A DNA stretch of 64,000 nt, taken from assembly GCF_038561955.2 (NCBI RefSeq), contig NZ_CP138333.2:1860001-1924000 (forward strand). The letters run 5' to 3'. Position numbers and translations under genes: made by a program. A model generated the notes under the pieces. The model was not told the DNA's origin, made no database searches, and worked only from the letters and a program-made list of their open reading frames with translations. This document shows positions 34,475 through 43,344 of this stretch, piece by piece. The DNA comes from Salinicoccus sp. Bachu38. Its GTDB lineage: Bacteria; Bacillota; Bacilli; Staphylococcales; Salinicoccaceae. Every line of letters begins with the position of its first letter. Position 1 is the stretch's first letter.

Positions 34475-34657
34475 ATATAATAAAGTATCCTTGGAATTTA
34501 AAGTATAGGTGTAAAATGCGAAGAGGGTTACTAATAAAATTATTTATTGTGTACTTAAGAATTAATATTTAAAAATAATGGAGTGTATTGAATTATTAAA
34601 AATCTTTTGATATTTTAATTATAATATTTAATTACATTTGTATAGGGGATAGAAGTC

Positions 34658-35374
34658 ATGATAAGTTTTCAGAAAGAAGATGTAGAAATCGAAGCCCTAA
34701 AGCTCCTTAAGGAGTATAATAGAAAAAAGTATAAAGATGCCTACAAATCTGAAATGCCAGATATTCAAAATGATATTACTAATGTGGGGGTTGAAGTTGT
34801 TGTAGTAGATTTTGAAGAGAATTTATTTTTAGATAAATTACATGGTGCACCGTTTCTGCAGTTTCTAAAAATGACTAACTGCTGGAAGATTAAGAAGAAA
34901 GAGTTAGAAGATTTACTGGGGCTTCCTAGTAATGATGCAACTTTACAAGAAATTATTAATTCTAAGCCTGTTTGTGATAAGAATGGTAAAGCTCATCACA
35001 TTACTACATGGGATGAAATTCAGGATTTAAGACCAAAACAAGAAATATACTTAACTGGTTATTCTAAGTATCAATTTGAATTAGATGAAAAAGATAATAT
35101 AAAATTAGTTGTTCCTCCTGCCCAATGGGTCGGACCTCTTCCAGAGATGATGTTACAGGCAGTAAAAGATAAAGAAGAAAAAGCAAAGAAGTATAAGCGA
35201 TTTGAAGAATTAAATTTGTATCTGCAAAGTTTTATAAGCGATAAGGAAGAAATTAATGAATTTGAAAAGTTACTCAATGAATATCACAAGAAGAGTGAAT
35301 GTTTATTTAAAAATGTTTATCTTCCAAATTTTTGGGCAAGTGAACAAAAAATATTTCACATTTCCCTTGATTAA
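34658..35374 (+). CDS. Hypothetical protein, possible PD-(D/E)XK-type nuclease
   Basis: 238 residues, A+T-rich, unlike its left neighbours in codon use. The N-terminal pattern ALKLLKEYNRKKY...SEMPDIQNDI...VGVEVV resembles families where a PD and a later E-V lie at the edges of a restriction-nuclease-like core. The C-terminal half is Lys/Glu-rich and helical. I do not recognise a named family. It sits beside an Mrr-like enzyme and mazEF, which fits a defence role. The start follows GGGGAT. Confidence 0.5.
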   Translation: MISFQKEDVEIEALKLLKEYNRKKYKDAYKSEMPDIQNDITNVGVEVVVVDFEENLFLDKLHGAPFLQFLKMTNCWKIKKKELEDLLGLPSNDATLQEIINSKPVCDKNGKAHHITTWDEIQDLRPKQEIYLTGYSKYQFELDEKDNIKLVVPPAQWVGPLPEMMLQAVKDKEEKAKKYKRFEELNLYLQSFISDKEEINEFEKLLNEYHKKSECLFKNVYLPNFWASEQKIFHISLD

Positions 35375-35413
35375 TGTAAAAACATCTCCTATACCAATGA
35401 GGTGACCCCCCTT

Positions 35414-35451
35414 CCAAGTTTACAGATGTTTTATTTCCTCTGTAAACTTGG
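35414..35451. repeat. Hairpin repeat, copy 1
   Basis: CCAAGTTTACAGA (35414-35426) pairs perfectly with TCTGTAAACTTGG (35439-35451). The same core recurs at 43345-43390. No T-run, so it is not an obvious terminator. Confidence 0.7.
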
Positions 35452-35543
35452 CAGGATTCAGATCAGGTTCCAAAGCTTTTTTATAGTGCCTCTAAACTTG
35501 TTTAATTACAAATTTTAAATATTCTTTCTTATCCTTGCACTTT

Positions 35544-36545
35544 TCAGCCTCTTTTGAATATATCATCGCTGAACACAAATCCCGAATCAACCAACAAGGA
35601 GGCAAATTCTGTGCCTTGGATTACCCTTATTCTTTCCCCTTGCTCATCCTGTGGAATGTCCGTTGTATTTTTATCGAATTCACCTGTAGTGATGAACCAT
35701 TTGAAAGGCTCCAGATGTTCAAATGTACTGTCTTCTTCATTTTTATAGGCAAGCAGTTGTCTGATTCCCGTGTCATCAGACGTGTCAGTATGCCTCTTGG
35801 CCTGTACATATATAACTAGATCTAAAGTATTGAAAGCTGCCTTTACATCTACATCTGCGATGCTACTATTCTTTTGGGACTTGGAATTTTTAGGTGGTAT
35901 TACAGTCACATCTGCACCGATGAATACCATATAGGATTCGATTAACTTTTCAAAATGCTGATCATTTAATTGAGTGAGATAGTCATGAATTTTCTTTACG
36001 ATACTATCTCTTGTAGGAGTGAAGTCATAAAACGGGACTTCATCTCTATAGTTTGTAAGCATTCTCTCTATTGTTTCTTTGTCCTTATCATTAAGACATA
36101 GGTTGGTTCCTCTATATTTCAACTTGGATGCTAAATCAACTGGGACATATCGATGCCTGCTTATTCCCGTACTGATCATTCTAACCGGGACTACAAATCC
36201 TATATCTATACCTTCCGGATTATCGTAGGCGTAAGGAGACCCGGTCACTTCACAAAGATCCAGCTCACCAGACTTGGGAATCAGCACCCTATCTCCTTTA
36301 TTCAAGTTCAAAAACCTGTACAGGTAATTGCTTCTCCTTGCAGTCAACCAACTTCTGTTGATTTCCTTACCCAACTCTACAAAATCGTCTCTAAATTCGT
36401 TTTGTTTCATTTCTTTTGCATTTCTTAAGACTCTATCGGCTTTCTCGCCTTTCAACATAGACCAACCGATAGGAAGCAAATTGTCTTCTTTAAGCAGCTT
36501 TACCGAGGCGCTATTTTCATGACTGATACGATGCATCAAATACAT
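35544..36545 (-). CDS. Mrr-like restriction endonuclease
   Basis: 333 residues. The C-terminal ~130 residues resemble the Mrr catalytic domain of type IV enzymes: HFEKLIESYMVFIGADVTVI, a D in the DVDVKAA or LDLVIYVQAKR strand, and QAK, the QxK form of the PD-(D/E)XK site. The N-terminal ~190 residues would recognise DNA, perhaps modified bases. There is no methyltransferase gene beside it, consistent with a modification-dependent enzyme. ATG at 36545 after AAAGGAG. A+T-rich and probably acquired. Confidence 0.8.
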   Translation of the reverse strand: MYLMHRISHENSASVKLLKEDNLLPIGWSMLKGEKADRVLRNAKEMKQNEFRDDFVELGKEINRSWLTARRSNYLYRFLNLNKGDRVLIPKSGELDLCEVTGSPYAYDNPEGIDIGFVVPVRMISTGISRHRYVPVDLASKLKYRGTNLCLNDKDKETIERMLTNYRDEVPFYDFTPTRDSIVKKIHDYLTQLNDQHFEKLIESYMVFIGADVTVIPPKNSKSQKNSSIADVDVKAAFNTLDLVIYVQAKRHTDTSDDTGIRQLLAYKNEEDSTFEHLEPFKWFITTGEFDKNTTDIPQDEQGERIRVIQGTEFASLLVDSGFVFSDDIFKRG

Positions 36546-36809
36546 AACCTACACTCCTTTTATAAGCCGTATTGGAAATAATAGAAATAACTGTAATTAT
36601 CCCTCTTCTTCCCTAAAGACGTTTGAATCATGTAACCAGGTCGGATTTTTTGAAATTTTTCATTTCGACTTCTTTCAAAGTTTCAACTTGAGGAAATATT
36701 TTGGACTAACTTCACTGCTCACTGAGATGACTTCAAATACCTAGTCAACAATATTATGTGAATAACTCTCTATTTAACTTCTACACAGAAGAGCTTACAT
36801 AGATAAGAC
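36546..36809. other. Non-coding stretch between the Mrr-like gene and mazEF
   Basis: A+T-rich, stops in all frames, no gene or clear signal seen apart from the hairpin that follows it. Confidence 0.5.
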
Positions 36810-36854
36810 TATTAAGCCCCCTGATCATATTGAATCTGGTCAGGGGGCTTAATA
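36810..36854. terminator. Hairpin downstream of mazF
   Basis: TATTAAGCCCCCTGA (36810-36824) pairs with TCAGGGGGCTTAATA (36840-36854). Placed after the mazF stop codon on the minus strand; T-run is weak. Confidence 0.6.
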
Positions 36855-36916
36855 GGAATACACTATCTTATAGTTTACCGCTTATATCTCGTGGAAAGTA
36901 CTTACAAAAAACCTTA

Positions 36917-37264
36917 CTAACCAATATATGTTATGGCATCAATGATCTTCTTGCAGTCTTCCAACAATTCCCTTTCCGCTTCATCAGTCAACTTGGCACT
37001 TCTGGCCGCCGGATCGATCGCTTTTATTTTTTCGCACAGTACGTAACCTGTGGTTCCATTATTTTTCGTCCTGCCGCTAACAGCGACATGTGTCGGATAG
37101 TCTTTATCAGTATTGGTTATGGGCAGGACCCAGATCAAACCCGTGTATCTATGTACACTTTCTTCCGATACAACAATGGCGGGTCGATATCCTTGCTGCT
37201 CATGTCCTTTCGCTGGTGACATATTAATCTTTATAATATCTCCAGCCTTAAAAAACGCTGTCAT
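36917..37264 (-). CDS. mazF: MazF/PemK-type toxin
   Basis: 115 residues. AGDIIKINMSPAKGHEQQGYRPAIVVSEE is the hallmark of MazF-type endoribonucleases, with the conserved Arg-Pro and later VLPITN and the T-rich segment. It would cleave mRNA at short motifs when free of MazE. The ATG at 37264 is preferred; an upstream ATG (37309) lies inside the intercistronic hairpin without a ribosome site. It follows mazE by 81 nt, an unusually long gap. Confidence 0.9.
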   Translation of the reverse strand: MTAFFKAGDIIKINMSPAKGHEQQGYRPAIVVSEESVHRYTGLIWVLPITNTDKDYPTHVAVSGRTKNNGTTGYVLCEKIKAIDPAARSAKLTDEAERELLEDCKKIIDAITYIG

Positions 37265-37278
37265 ATCCATCCCTCCAA

Positions 37279-37319
37279 AAATAAAGTCTGTACCCTTTTG
37301 CTGGAGCATGAGTACAGAC
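37279..37319 (-). terminator. Hairpin between mazE and mazF, terminator-like
   Basis: GTCTGTAC (37286-37293) pairs with GTACAGAC (37312-37319). On the minus strand it is followed by TTTATTTTT and then the mazF ribosome site. Confidence 0.6.
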
Positions 37320-37345
37320 GCATAATTTTTAAGCTGATCAATAGA

Positions 37346-37624
37346 TCACCATTCTTCTTTTCCCATCGGCTCCGCTTCCTCCCAAAGAGATTCAGTTTCA
37401 GGCTTCCCACCTTCGTAACCGTCAAATAACTTTTGGAACGGAGTCAGTTTATTCTTCGGTACCAATGAAATCCGATTCGGTTCCACTTCCACCTCAATCT
37501 CGGTATCGTATGGATCAAATCCTGCTTCTCTCAATACTTCCCGAGTGAGTCTGACGCCCTGGCTGTTCCCCCACGGACGGATTCTGGCTTCACGATGCAG
37601 CACTTTGCGCTTTATATCATGCAT
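37346..37624 (-). CDS. mazE: MazE-type antitoxin (AbrB fold)
   Basis: 92 residues. ARIRPWGNSQGVRLTREVLREAG is the AbrB/MazE DNA-binding swapped-hairpin signature. The acidic C-terminus (ETESLWEEAEPMGKEEW) would wrap MazF. First gene of the operon, with a GGAGG site and a consensus promoter whose spacer holds a palindrome it may bind. Confidence 0.9.
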   Translation of the reverse strand: MHDIKRKVLHREARIRPWGNSQGVRLTREVLREAGFDPYDTEIEVEVEPNRISLVPKNKLTPFQKLFDGYEGGKPETESLWEEAEPMGKEEW

Positions 37625-37659
37625 ACTGCTCGACCTCCTCCAGATTATTTCATATCTTA

Positions 37660-37688
37660 AGTATATCCTACGTATATACCTTAGTCAA
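37660..37688 (-). promoter_or_regulatory. mazEF promoter and likely operator
   Basis: On the minus strand TTGACT (37688-37683), a 17-nt spacer and TATACT (37665-37660). GTATAT and ATATAC arms (7-nt gap) fill the spacer and -10, a good site for MazE autorepression. Confidence 0.75.
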
Positions 37689-37808
37689 TTGATAACCCTG
37701 CTTCGTCATTCATCCACATATGCTACTAATCATGCTCTATCCAAATCATATTTTGGCAGGATATTGCATTTTATTCTTTACGTATAAACGAGGTTGCCCT
37801 TTGGAAAT

Positions 37809-37890
37809 CAGGATTTATGGCCACAGTCGTTGGGGTTTATCCTGTATGTTTCGCGAAATGAATAGTACTGAAGGGATGTTAAATGACAAT
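37809..37890 (+). repeat. 82-bp direct repeat, left copy
   Basis: Matches 40910-40991 with 7 mismatches and no gaps. The right copy covers the ribosome site and first codons of the yihY-like gene; this left copy ends in the same ATGACAAT but then diverges into a hairpin. The two flank the ltaS-like gene. Confidence 0.9.
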
Positions 37891-37948
37891 GGTATGCTCC
37901 CTTCAAAATTTTCACTTTTTCAAGTGTCTACTTTGAAGGGAGCATACC
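37891..37948. repeat. Long perfect hairpin
   Basis: GGTATGCTCCCTTCAAA (37891-37907) and TTTGAAGGGAGCATACC (37932-37948), 17 of 17 bases paired with a 24-nt loop, starting exactly where the left 82-bp repeat ends. May be a mobile-element end or a recombination scar. Confidence 0.75.
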
Positions 37949-38076
37949 ACTTTTCTGAAGGGGCTTTTAAAGATGAATATATTGTCTTTTAAGCTTCAAT
38001 ATTCTTATTTTAGTTTTGATCTGATTCATTCCGGTCAATCAGGCGGATTAGAACCTTCATATGATGCACCTCTTTC

Positions 38077-40164
38077 TTACTCTTCTAGCTCCGGTGCATC
38101 CGTTTCATATAGTTCCATGCTCGATTCTCCATCATATTGTTCAATCAGGCTCGTTTCTTTCCCTGGGTGCTCTTCGAGAATATCTAATTGATCACGATAC
38201 AAATAATCGATTTCTTTTAATCCATCCAGAGGTTCAGGGTTATAGAAACGCAGTAAATCTTTCATCAGAATTTCGTTGGAATGGTTTAATTCTTCTCTCG
38301 CTTCGTCTCTATAGCGATAAAGTTCTTCCAATTCTTCTTCGGTAAATTGATCCTGCAGTGCCTCCCCTGACTCTGTATCATAGATTTCCTGTTCAAAGAA
38401 AGTATATTCCGGCGTCACTACACGTCCATTTCTGAGTGGGACGGCATTATCGTGTTCTTCTGATAAAATATCCTGCCCCATAAATAAATAGCCATCTGTT
38501 TCCATGCCCAATAAATGCATTAAGGTTGGAAGCATGTCCACCTGACCACTGTATGTGTCAAACACTTCACCATTTTCAACGCCGGGAACATGCATGATGA
38601 ACGGCACTCTTTGCATTTGAGTGTCATGGTATTGATTCCACTCCTCCGGATCTTCACCCACTAAAGGTGCCAATTCCGGGTTTCTCATATCGGAAATACC
38701 ATAATGGTCACCATACATGACTATGATTGAATCCTCATATAAGCCGCTTGACTTCAAGTAATTGAAAAATTCCTCCAACGCCTGGTCAGCATAATGTGCT
38801 GTAACGAAATAATTGTTAATTGTGTCATCCTCTGTTTGGGCAGCTGGAAACTCCACATTTTCCTCATCCAAAGGGTAAGGGAAGTGATGAGAGACGGTGA
38901 GGAACTTGGAGTAGAATGGTTGAGGCAGCTGTTCAAGATACTCTACCGAATCATGGAAAAACAATTTATCTTTCAAGCCATATTCCATTGATCTGTCCCC
39001 GGACACATCATAAAACTCGGCATCAAAGAAGAAGTCATAGCCGAAACTTCGGTAAGTATCCGTCCTGTTCCAAAAAGAGCCGACATTTCCGTGAAAAGCA
39101 GCTGAGGTATATCCCCCATGCTGTGCCAAAATATTTGGCGCTGAATGAAATGTATTTGTGGATCCCAATGATTGAAAAACACTACCTTGAGGGAGACCGT
39201 ACAATGACAACTCCCCTAAAACTTCAGCGTCTGATGACTTGCCCTGGCCGGTCTGATGGAAAAAGTTTTCAAAACTGTATGAGTCCTCATTGTCATATAT
39301 ACTTGAAAGAAATGGCATGACTTCGTGGATTTCACCATATTCATCTTCCAGCTCGTAATCAATTAAAAACTGCTGCACACTTTCCAACCCAATCACAATA
39401 ACATTGCGATCCTCTGCCGCCCCAAAGTATTCTGGATTTGGTGCTGCATGGTTTTCGGCCGAAAAGTTAAACACCTTCGCTAAATCTGACTCGTCGGCAC
39501 TCACTCGCATCTGGCTGTTTTGCGATGATTGGAAAACATCATAACCGGTAAAGAAATTCAAACCTAAGTATTTAACTATATAATTCCTGTCAAAAGTGCG
39601 CGTTAATAATTCAGGGCGATCAATTTCCGCCAATATCAGGTTCCCTGCCAAAAGTAAGACACCCACTAATGTAACCGAGACTTTTGTACGCCTCTTAAGT
39701 TCTTTCCTATCTTCAGCGATCGGTGCCTCCTTTTTATAAAAGAACAAATAGACAAACAACATGATATCGACCCAGTATAAAAAGTCCCAAACCCTCATCA
39801 TTTCAAATGTAGAAGTAAACAAGGCGGAGGTCACATTATTAGTACTCGATACAATATTAAATGTCAGAAAATCAGCGAACTCCCTGTAATATAGTATGTT
39901 CACATATAATAATACAGTCATGAACAGTAACATTATGAACATTGCCCATTTTCTTAAACGTGGACTACTAAAAAATAGCGCGATGGACAACAGTATGACG
40001 CCGGTCGCAACCGGGTTGATGAACAATATGATGTGTTCGAATATACCCGATACGCCTAAACTGAATTCAATCCAGTAAGCCATGTATGTTTTCAACCAGA
40101 ATAAAAAAAGGAACAGGATGAAATATCCATAGCGTTTATTCAATAATTCTTTTATGTTTGACAT
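38077..40164 (-). CDS. ltaS: Lipoteichoic acid synthase family protein
   Basis: 695 residues. About five N-terminal membrane helices (~12-175) then an extracellular sulfatase-fold domain. The nucleophile is T305 in FFHQTGQGKSSDAE, with E261 in GLESVQ and later GDHYG metal ligands. Spacing to LtaS E255/T300 agrees. It would polymerise glycerol phosphate from phosphatidylglycerol. It is longer at the C-terminus than S. aureus LtaS, with a Glu/Asp-rich tail. A structured leader lies upstream. It sits between 82-bp direct repeats, so may be an extra, acquired paralogue. Confidence 0.88.
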   Translation of the reverse strand: MSNIKELLNKRYGYFILFLFLFWLKTYMAYWIEFSLGVSGIFEHIILFINPVATGVILLSIALFFSSPRLRKWAMFIMLLFMTVLLYVNILYYREFADFLTFNIVSSTNNVTSALFTSTFEMMRVWDFLYWVDIMLFVYLFFYKKEAPIAEDRKELKRRTKVSVTLVGVLLLAGNLILAEIDRPELLTRTFDRNYIVKYLGLNFFTGYDVFQSSQNSQMRVSADESDLAKVFNFSAENHAAPNPEYFGAAEDRNVIVIGLESVQQFLIDYELEDEYGEIHEVMPFLSSIYDNEDSYSFENFFHQTGQGKSSDAEVLGELSLYGLPQGSVFQSLGSTNTFHSAPNILAQHGGYTSAAFHGNVGSFWNRTDTYRSFGYDFFFDAEFYDVSGDRSMEYGLKDKLFFHDSVEYLEQLPQPFYSKFLTVSHHFPYPLDEENVEFPAAQTEDDTINNYFVTAHYADQALEEFFNYLKSSGLYEDSIIVMYGDHYGISDMRNPELAPLVGEDPEEWNQYHDTQMQRVPFIMHVPGVENGEVFDTYSGQVDMLPTLMHLLGMETDGYLFMGQDILSEEHDNAVPLRNGRVVTPEYTFFEQEIYDTESGEALQDQFTEEELEELYRYRDEAREELNHSNEILMKDLLRFYNPEPLDGLKEIDYLYRDQLDILEEHPGKETSLIEQYDGESSMELYETDAPELEE

Positions 40165-40181
40165 ATTTTCACTTCCTTATT

Positions 40182-40255
40182 CTCTATCTTGTCTCTTAAC
40201 CTCCAATGATTCATAAAGGTTCCATACGGATCATTCATAGTGAATTAAGATAGAG
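40182..40255. promoter_or_regulatory. Inverted repeat in the ltaS leader
   Basis: CTCTATCTT (40182-40190) and AAGATAGAG (40247-40255) are perfectly complementary and bracket the region just upstream of the ltaS ribosome site. Confidence 0.4.
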
Positions 40256-40264
40256 TAAAATATA

Positions 40265-40485
40265 AGAAAAACCCTCAAACAGGCGGGGAGGGTTTGGTGA
40301 CGGGCAACAAGTAAAATTGAAATGCCTTAATATCAAGAGTTGCAATAACTTAACATCAATATATCGACAGTTACTTCATCCACTTAATTGAGGTGTTATC
40401 CCTTCTGCAGAGCCTATATTGATGATTCTTGTCTTTTCACTTACAGCCTCGGATTTTTACAAATACTTTACGAACTTTATCAATA
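40265..40485 (-). ncRNA. Candidate structured RNA or leader upstream of ltaS
   Basis: A promoter TTGCTT (40521-40516), 18-nt spacer and TATAAT (40497-40492) would start a ~220-nt RNA that ends at a terminator (AAACCCTC/GAGGGTTT, 40269-40295, then T-run). No reading frame fits. A 10-bp stem CATCAATATA/TATATTGATG (40354-40363 with 40415-40424) folds its centre. It could be a free small RNA or an attenuated leader of ltaS. I do not recognise a known riboswitch. Confidence 0.45.
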
Positions 40486-40708
40486 CTCTTTATTATAGAA
40501 CAATATGTAGTTTTTAAGCAAAAAATACTCGTTTATTAACAATGGCATTTACAAATATTTAATAAAGAAAAACAATTTAGCATTAATATAATTTCGTTTG
40601 TCAACGTCATGCCACTCGCACGCACAGTCGATACTGTAGGAATGTGGATAACTTACCCATTTCTGACCACTATGTTCATTTTCAGATTATCACTCTTAAA
40701 ACGGTTAT

Positions 40709-40838
40709 ACAGGATCACTCTCCACTTTGAATGGGCTGATTGCGGAAGCACGCAGAAACTCAAGAAGCCTTGAGCTGCCATCCTATCACTTCGGACAAAA
40801 AATCATTTGGAAATCAGATTGAGAAAGAGTGATCCTGT
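40709..40838. mobile_element. MITE-like element with 13-bp inverted ends
   Basis: ACAGGATCACTCT (40709-40721) and AGAGTGATCCTGT (40826-40838) bound 130 bp with no coding capacity. No target duplication is clear. Confidence 0.45.
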
Positions 40839-40909
40839 CTTCATTCATTCTGGAGTAGGCGCATTAAAAGCCGGGTATGTATAAACAAGCTGTAATTCCT
40901 GTGGTGAAG

Positions 40910-40991
40910 CAGGATTTATGACCACAGCTGTTGGGGTTTATTCTGTATGTTTTGCGAAATGAATAGGACTGAAGGGATTTTAAATGACAAT
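40910..40991 (+). repeat. 82-bp direct repeat, right copy
   Basis: Partner of 37809-37890; includes the AAGGGA ribosome site and ATGACAAT start of the yihY-like gene. Confidence 0.9.
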
Positions 40992-41805
40992 CCGGACAAA
41001 AGGCTTTTTCAAAAAACTGGTCCACTATTCCTTAAAAGATAAAGTGTTTGATATGGCTGCACAGCTCTCTTATTTTTTGCTGCTTGCGATATTCCCGTTT
41101 TTGATTTTAATATTTACCTTAATGCGATTTCTGCCGATCTCGACCGGGTCAGTACTGGATTTTATCAGGCCGTATGCACCAGAGGGGTCAATGCAGTTGA
41201 TTGAAGACAATTTGTATCAGGTGCTCGAGGTTACAAGGGGAGACTTATTGTCGATCAGTATGGTAGCGACGATATGGCTGTCGGCAATGGGTGCCAGTGC
41301 ATTGGTGCGGACATTGAACAGTGCGCACCGGGTGGAAGAGAGCAGGCCTTTCCTCAAGGCTCTTGGTGTTGCAATTCTGCTCACCATCGGTATGATCCTG
41401 GGTGTGATCATTTCTTTAATATTGCTGGTGTTCGGAAGAGAGATTGGGTTGTCCATTTCTTCCTTATTAGGAGTCGATCCCAATTTCCTGCAGGATTGGA
41501 ACACATTCCGCTGGACTTTCAGTTTTATTATATTAGTAGCCCTCGTTGCAGCTCTATATTACTTTGTGCCAAATAAAAAATTACGTTTTCTCCACATCAT
41601 TCCCGGCACATTGTTTGCTGTGATTGGATGGCAGCTGGCTTCGCTTGGGTTCTCATACTATGTGAGTATCGCTGATTATTCCATTATTTACGGAAATCTT
41701 GGAACCATCGTTATTTTACTGATCTGGTTATATTTATCTTCTCTGATAATTTTAATAGGCGGTGAGATCAACGCCATCATAAGCGATAAAAAGAGTGGAA
41801 GATAA
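40984..41805 (+). CDS. YihY/BrkB-family membrane protein
   Basis: 273 residues with about six membrane helices and the family pattern AAQLSYFLLLAIFPFLI, followed by GxxxxxxIWLSAMGASALVRTLN and YVSIADYSIIYGNLGTIVILLIWLYL. The family was once called RNase BN, wrongly; its role is not established. The ribosome site is within the direct repeat. Ended by a strong hairpin. Confidence 0.88.
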   Translation: MTIRTKGFFKKLVHYSLKDKVFDMAAQLSYFLLLAIFPFLILIFTLMRFLPISTGSVLDFIRPYAPEGSMQLIEDNLYQVLEVTRGDLLSISMVATIWLSAMGASALVRTLNSAHRVEESRPFLKALGVAILLTIGMILGVIISLILLVFGREIGLSISSLLGVDPNFLQDWNTFRWTFSFIILVALVAALYYFVPNKKLRFLHIIPGTLFAVIGWQLASLGFSYYVSIADYSIIYGNLGTIVILLIWLYLSSLIILIGGEINAIISDKKSGR

Positions 41806-41840
41806 CTTTGAAAGTAAAATTTAAGAACCTATTAAAATTA

Positions 41841-41880
41841 AAACAATCTCAGGAGCTGGATTACTCCTGAGATTGTTTTT
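41841..41880. terminator. Bidirectional terminator between yihY-like and tspO
   Basis: AAACAATCTCAGGAG (41841-41855) and CTCCTGAGATTGTTT (41864-41878), T-run on the right, A-run on the left. Confidence 0.92.
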
Positions 41881-41919
41881 AATTAAGGGTCAGGACCTAT
41901 ATCCCAGACCCACCCTCTA

Positions 41920-42384
41920 CTATTTTGCGCGGTTTAGATACCAGCTGCCAAGTGTCAGGTAAGCTGCGAATGTTGTCCATAGTGTATACGACAGCAGAAT
42001 GATGCCGGCCAGTCTGCTCACTTTGAAGAATTTCAATAATACAGCGTACATCGTAACCCAAATCATAATACTGTTCACCACTGCCAGTTGACGCTTTCTG
42101 AGACGAAAGAACAGGAACGACCAAGTGTAGTTGATCAGAAGATGAACCTTGAACAGTCTGCTTGCCTTACGGTCCCCTTTTCTATTGACCAGGGCGTGTG
42201 CCAGTCCCATCGTCAGATAAAGGAAAGTCCACATGGGGGCAAAAATTTTACGTGGCGGGGCAAATGGCGGCTGTTTGAGTTTCTTGTATTGTCTTGGTGC
42301 CGATCTAGTAGATAATTTCCCGACCGTTTTACCTAATATGAGCGGAGTGACAAGATGAAATACAAACTGGATGATTGGTTTCAT
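41920..42384 (-). CDS. TspO/MBR-family protein
   Basis: 154 residues with five predicted membrane helices. PPFAPPRKIFAPMWTFLYLTMG and LINYTWSFLFF match the TspO Pro-rich and Trp-rich conserved regions. Members bind porphyrins and other hydrophobic ligands. The ATG at 42384 follows AGGAT; the frame is open 40 codons further up with no homology. Confidence 0.88.
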   Translation of the reverse strand: MKPIIQFVFHLVTPLILGKTVGKLSTRSAPRQYKKLKQPPFAPPRKIFAPMWTFLYLTMGLAHALVNRKGDRKASRLFKVHLLINYTWSFLFFRLRKRQLAVVNSIMIWVTMYAVLLKFFKVSRLAGIILLSYTLWTTFAAYLTLGSWYLNRAK

Positions 42385-42512
42385 AGAATATCCTCGTTTC
42401 GTAATTTGATAACAAGTATATACTATATTCAGGTTATGGTAATATTGAGCGATCTCTGGAGAGCGTAGAATATTTTGTGTAAATGAATAATATGAACGAT
42501 GCAAATGAAAAA

Positions 42513-42548
42513 TAAAAAACCTGGCAGAAATACATTCTGCCAGGTTTT
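42513..42548. terminator. Terminator of ferritin gene
   Basis: AAAACCTGGCAGAA (42516-42529) and TTCTGCCAGGTTTT (42535-42548). On the minus strand it follows the ferritin stop codon. Confidence 0.9.
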
Positions 42549-42567
42549 ACATATTCAATTAATTATT

Positions 42568-43068
42568 TTATTCTTCCTCAAAACTATGCTTAGCGAGCTC
42601 TCGTTCATAAATGAATAGCGCATTATTGTCATCCTTAATCCGTTCAATATAGTCGATATGACGTTCGAAAGTGGATTCTTCCTCAACCTGTTCATCCAGG
42701 AACCATCTGATGAATGATAATGTAGCATACTCTTTCTCTTCAGTCGCAATATCAGAAATGTTGTAGAAGGATTCCGTGACTTTTTTCTCCTGATCCAACC
42801 CTGCTTTGAAAGTATCCAGGATGGAATCATAGTTAACCCTTGGAGCTGGAATTTCTTTAAAAACAGTATGAATTCCACGGTCATTCAAATAATTATAAAG
42901 TTTCATACCGTGGAAGCGTTCCTCCTTGGCCTGCTGGATATAAAAGTTCGCGAAGCCATCATAACTTCTGGACTCACAATATGCACCCATAGCCATATAC
43001 TCATGTGCTGCTGCAAATTCATTGTTCATCTGATCATTCAATGCTTCTTTAAGTTTTTCCGATAACAT
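42568..43068 (-). CDS. ftnA: Non-haem ferritin
   Basis: Iron storage protein, 24-mer. 166 residues, the normal length. Ferroxidase-site residues are visible in [31 protein letters not shown] and [16 protein letters not shown]. The start follows GGGAGG. No clear Fur box was found upstream. Confidence 0.95.
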   Translation of the reverse strand: MLSEKLKEALNDQMNNEFAAAHEYMAMGAYCESRSYDGFANFYIQQAKEERFHGMKLYNYLNDRGIHTVFKEIPAPRVNYDSILDTFKAGLDQEKKVTESFYNISDIATEEKEYATLSFIRWFLDEQVEEESTFERHIDYIERIKDDNNALFIYERELAKHSFEEE

Positions 43069-43344
43069 ATTATACGTGCCTCCCTTTGGATTGCTTATTT
43101 ATCATTACCCTCTCATCACTAAATATATCATTTGCACCATCAGCAAAAAGCAATCATGTCTGTTCTCTTAACACCATTAATATAATATATACCGTTAACT
43201 ATTTGGGAATGGAAAATTGCATGCAGCATGTGTATAGAAGATTTAAAGATCTTCGTATTGTGACTTTAGAACCCAGCCTTCTTCTAAATGATATTGAACA
43301 ACCTTAACTTTTCTTCAAAACTGTGACGTCTATACATAAGAAAA
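43069..43344. other. Non-coding stretch upstream of ferritin
   Basis: A+T-rich with no credible gene. Presumably holds the ferritin promoter; I see no confident -35/-10 pair. Confidence 0.4.
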
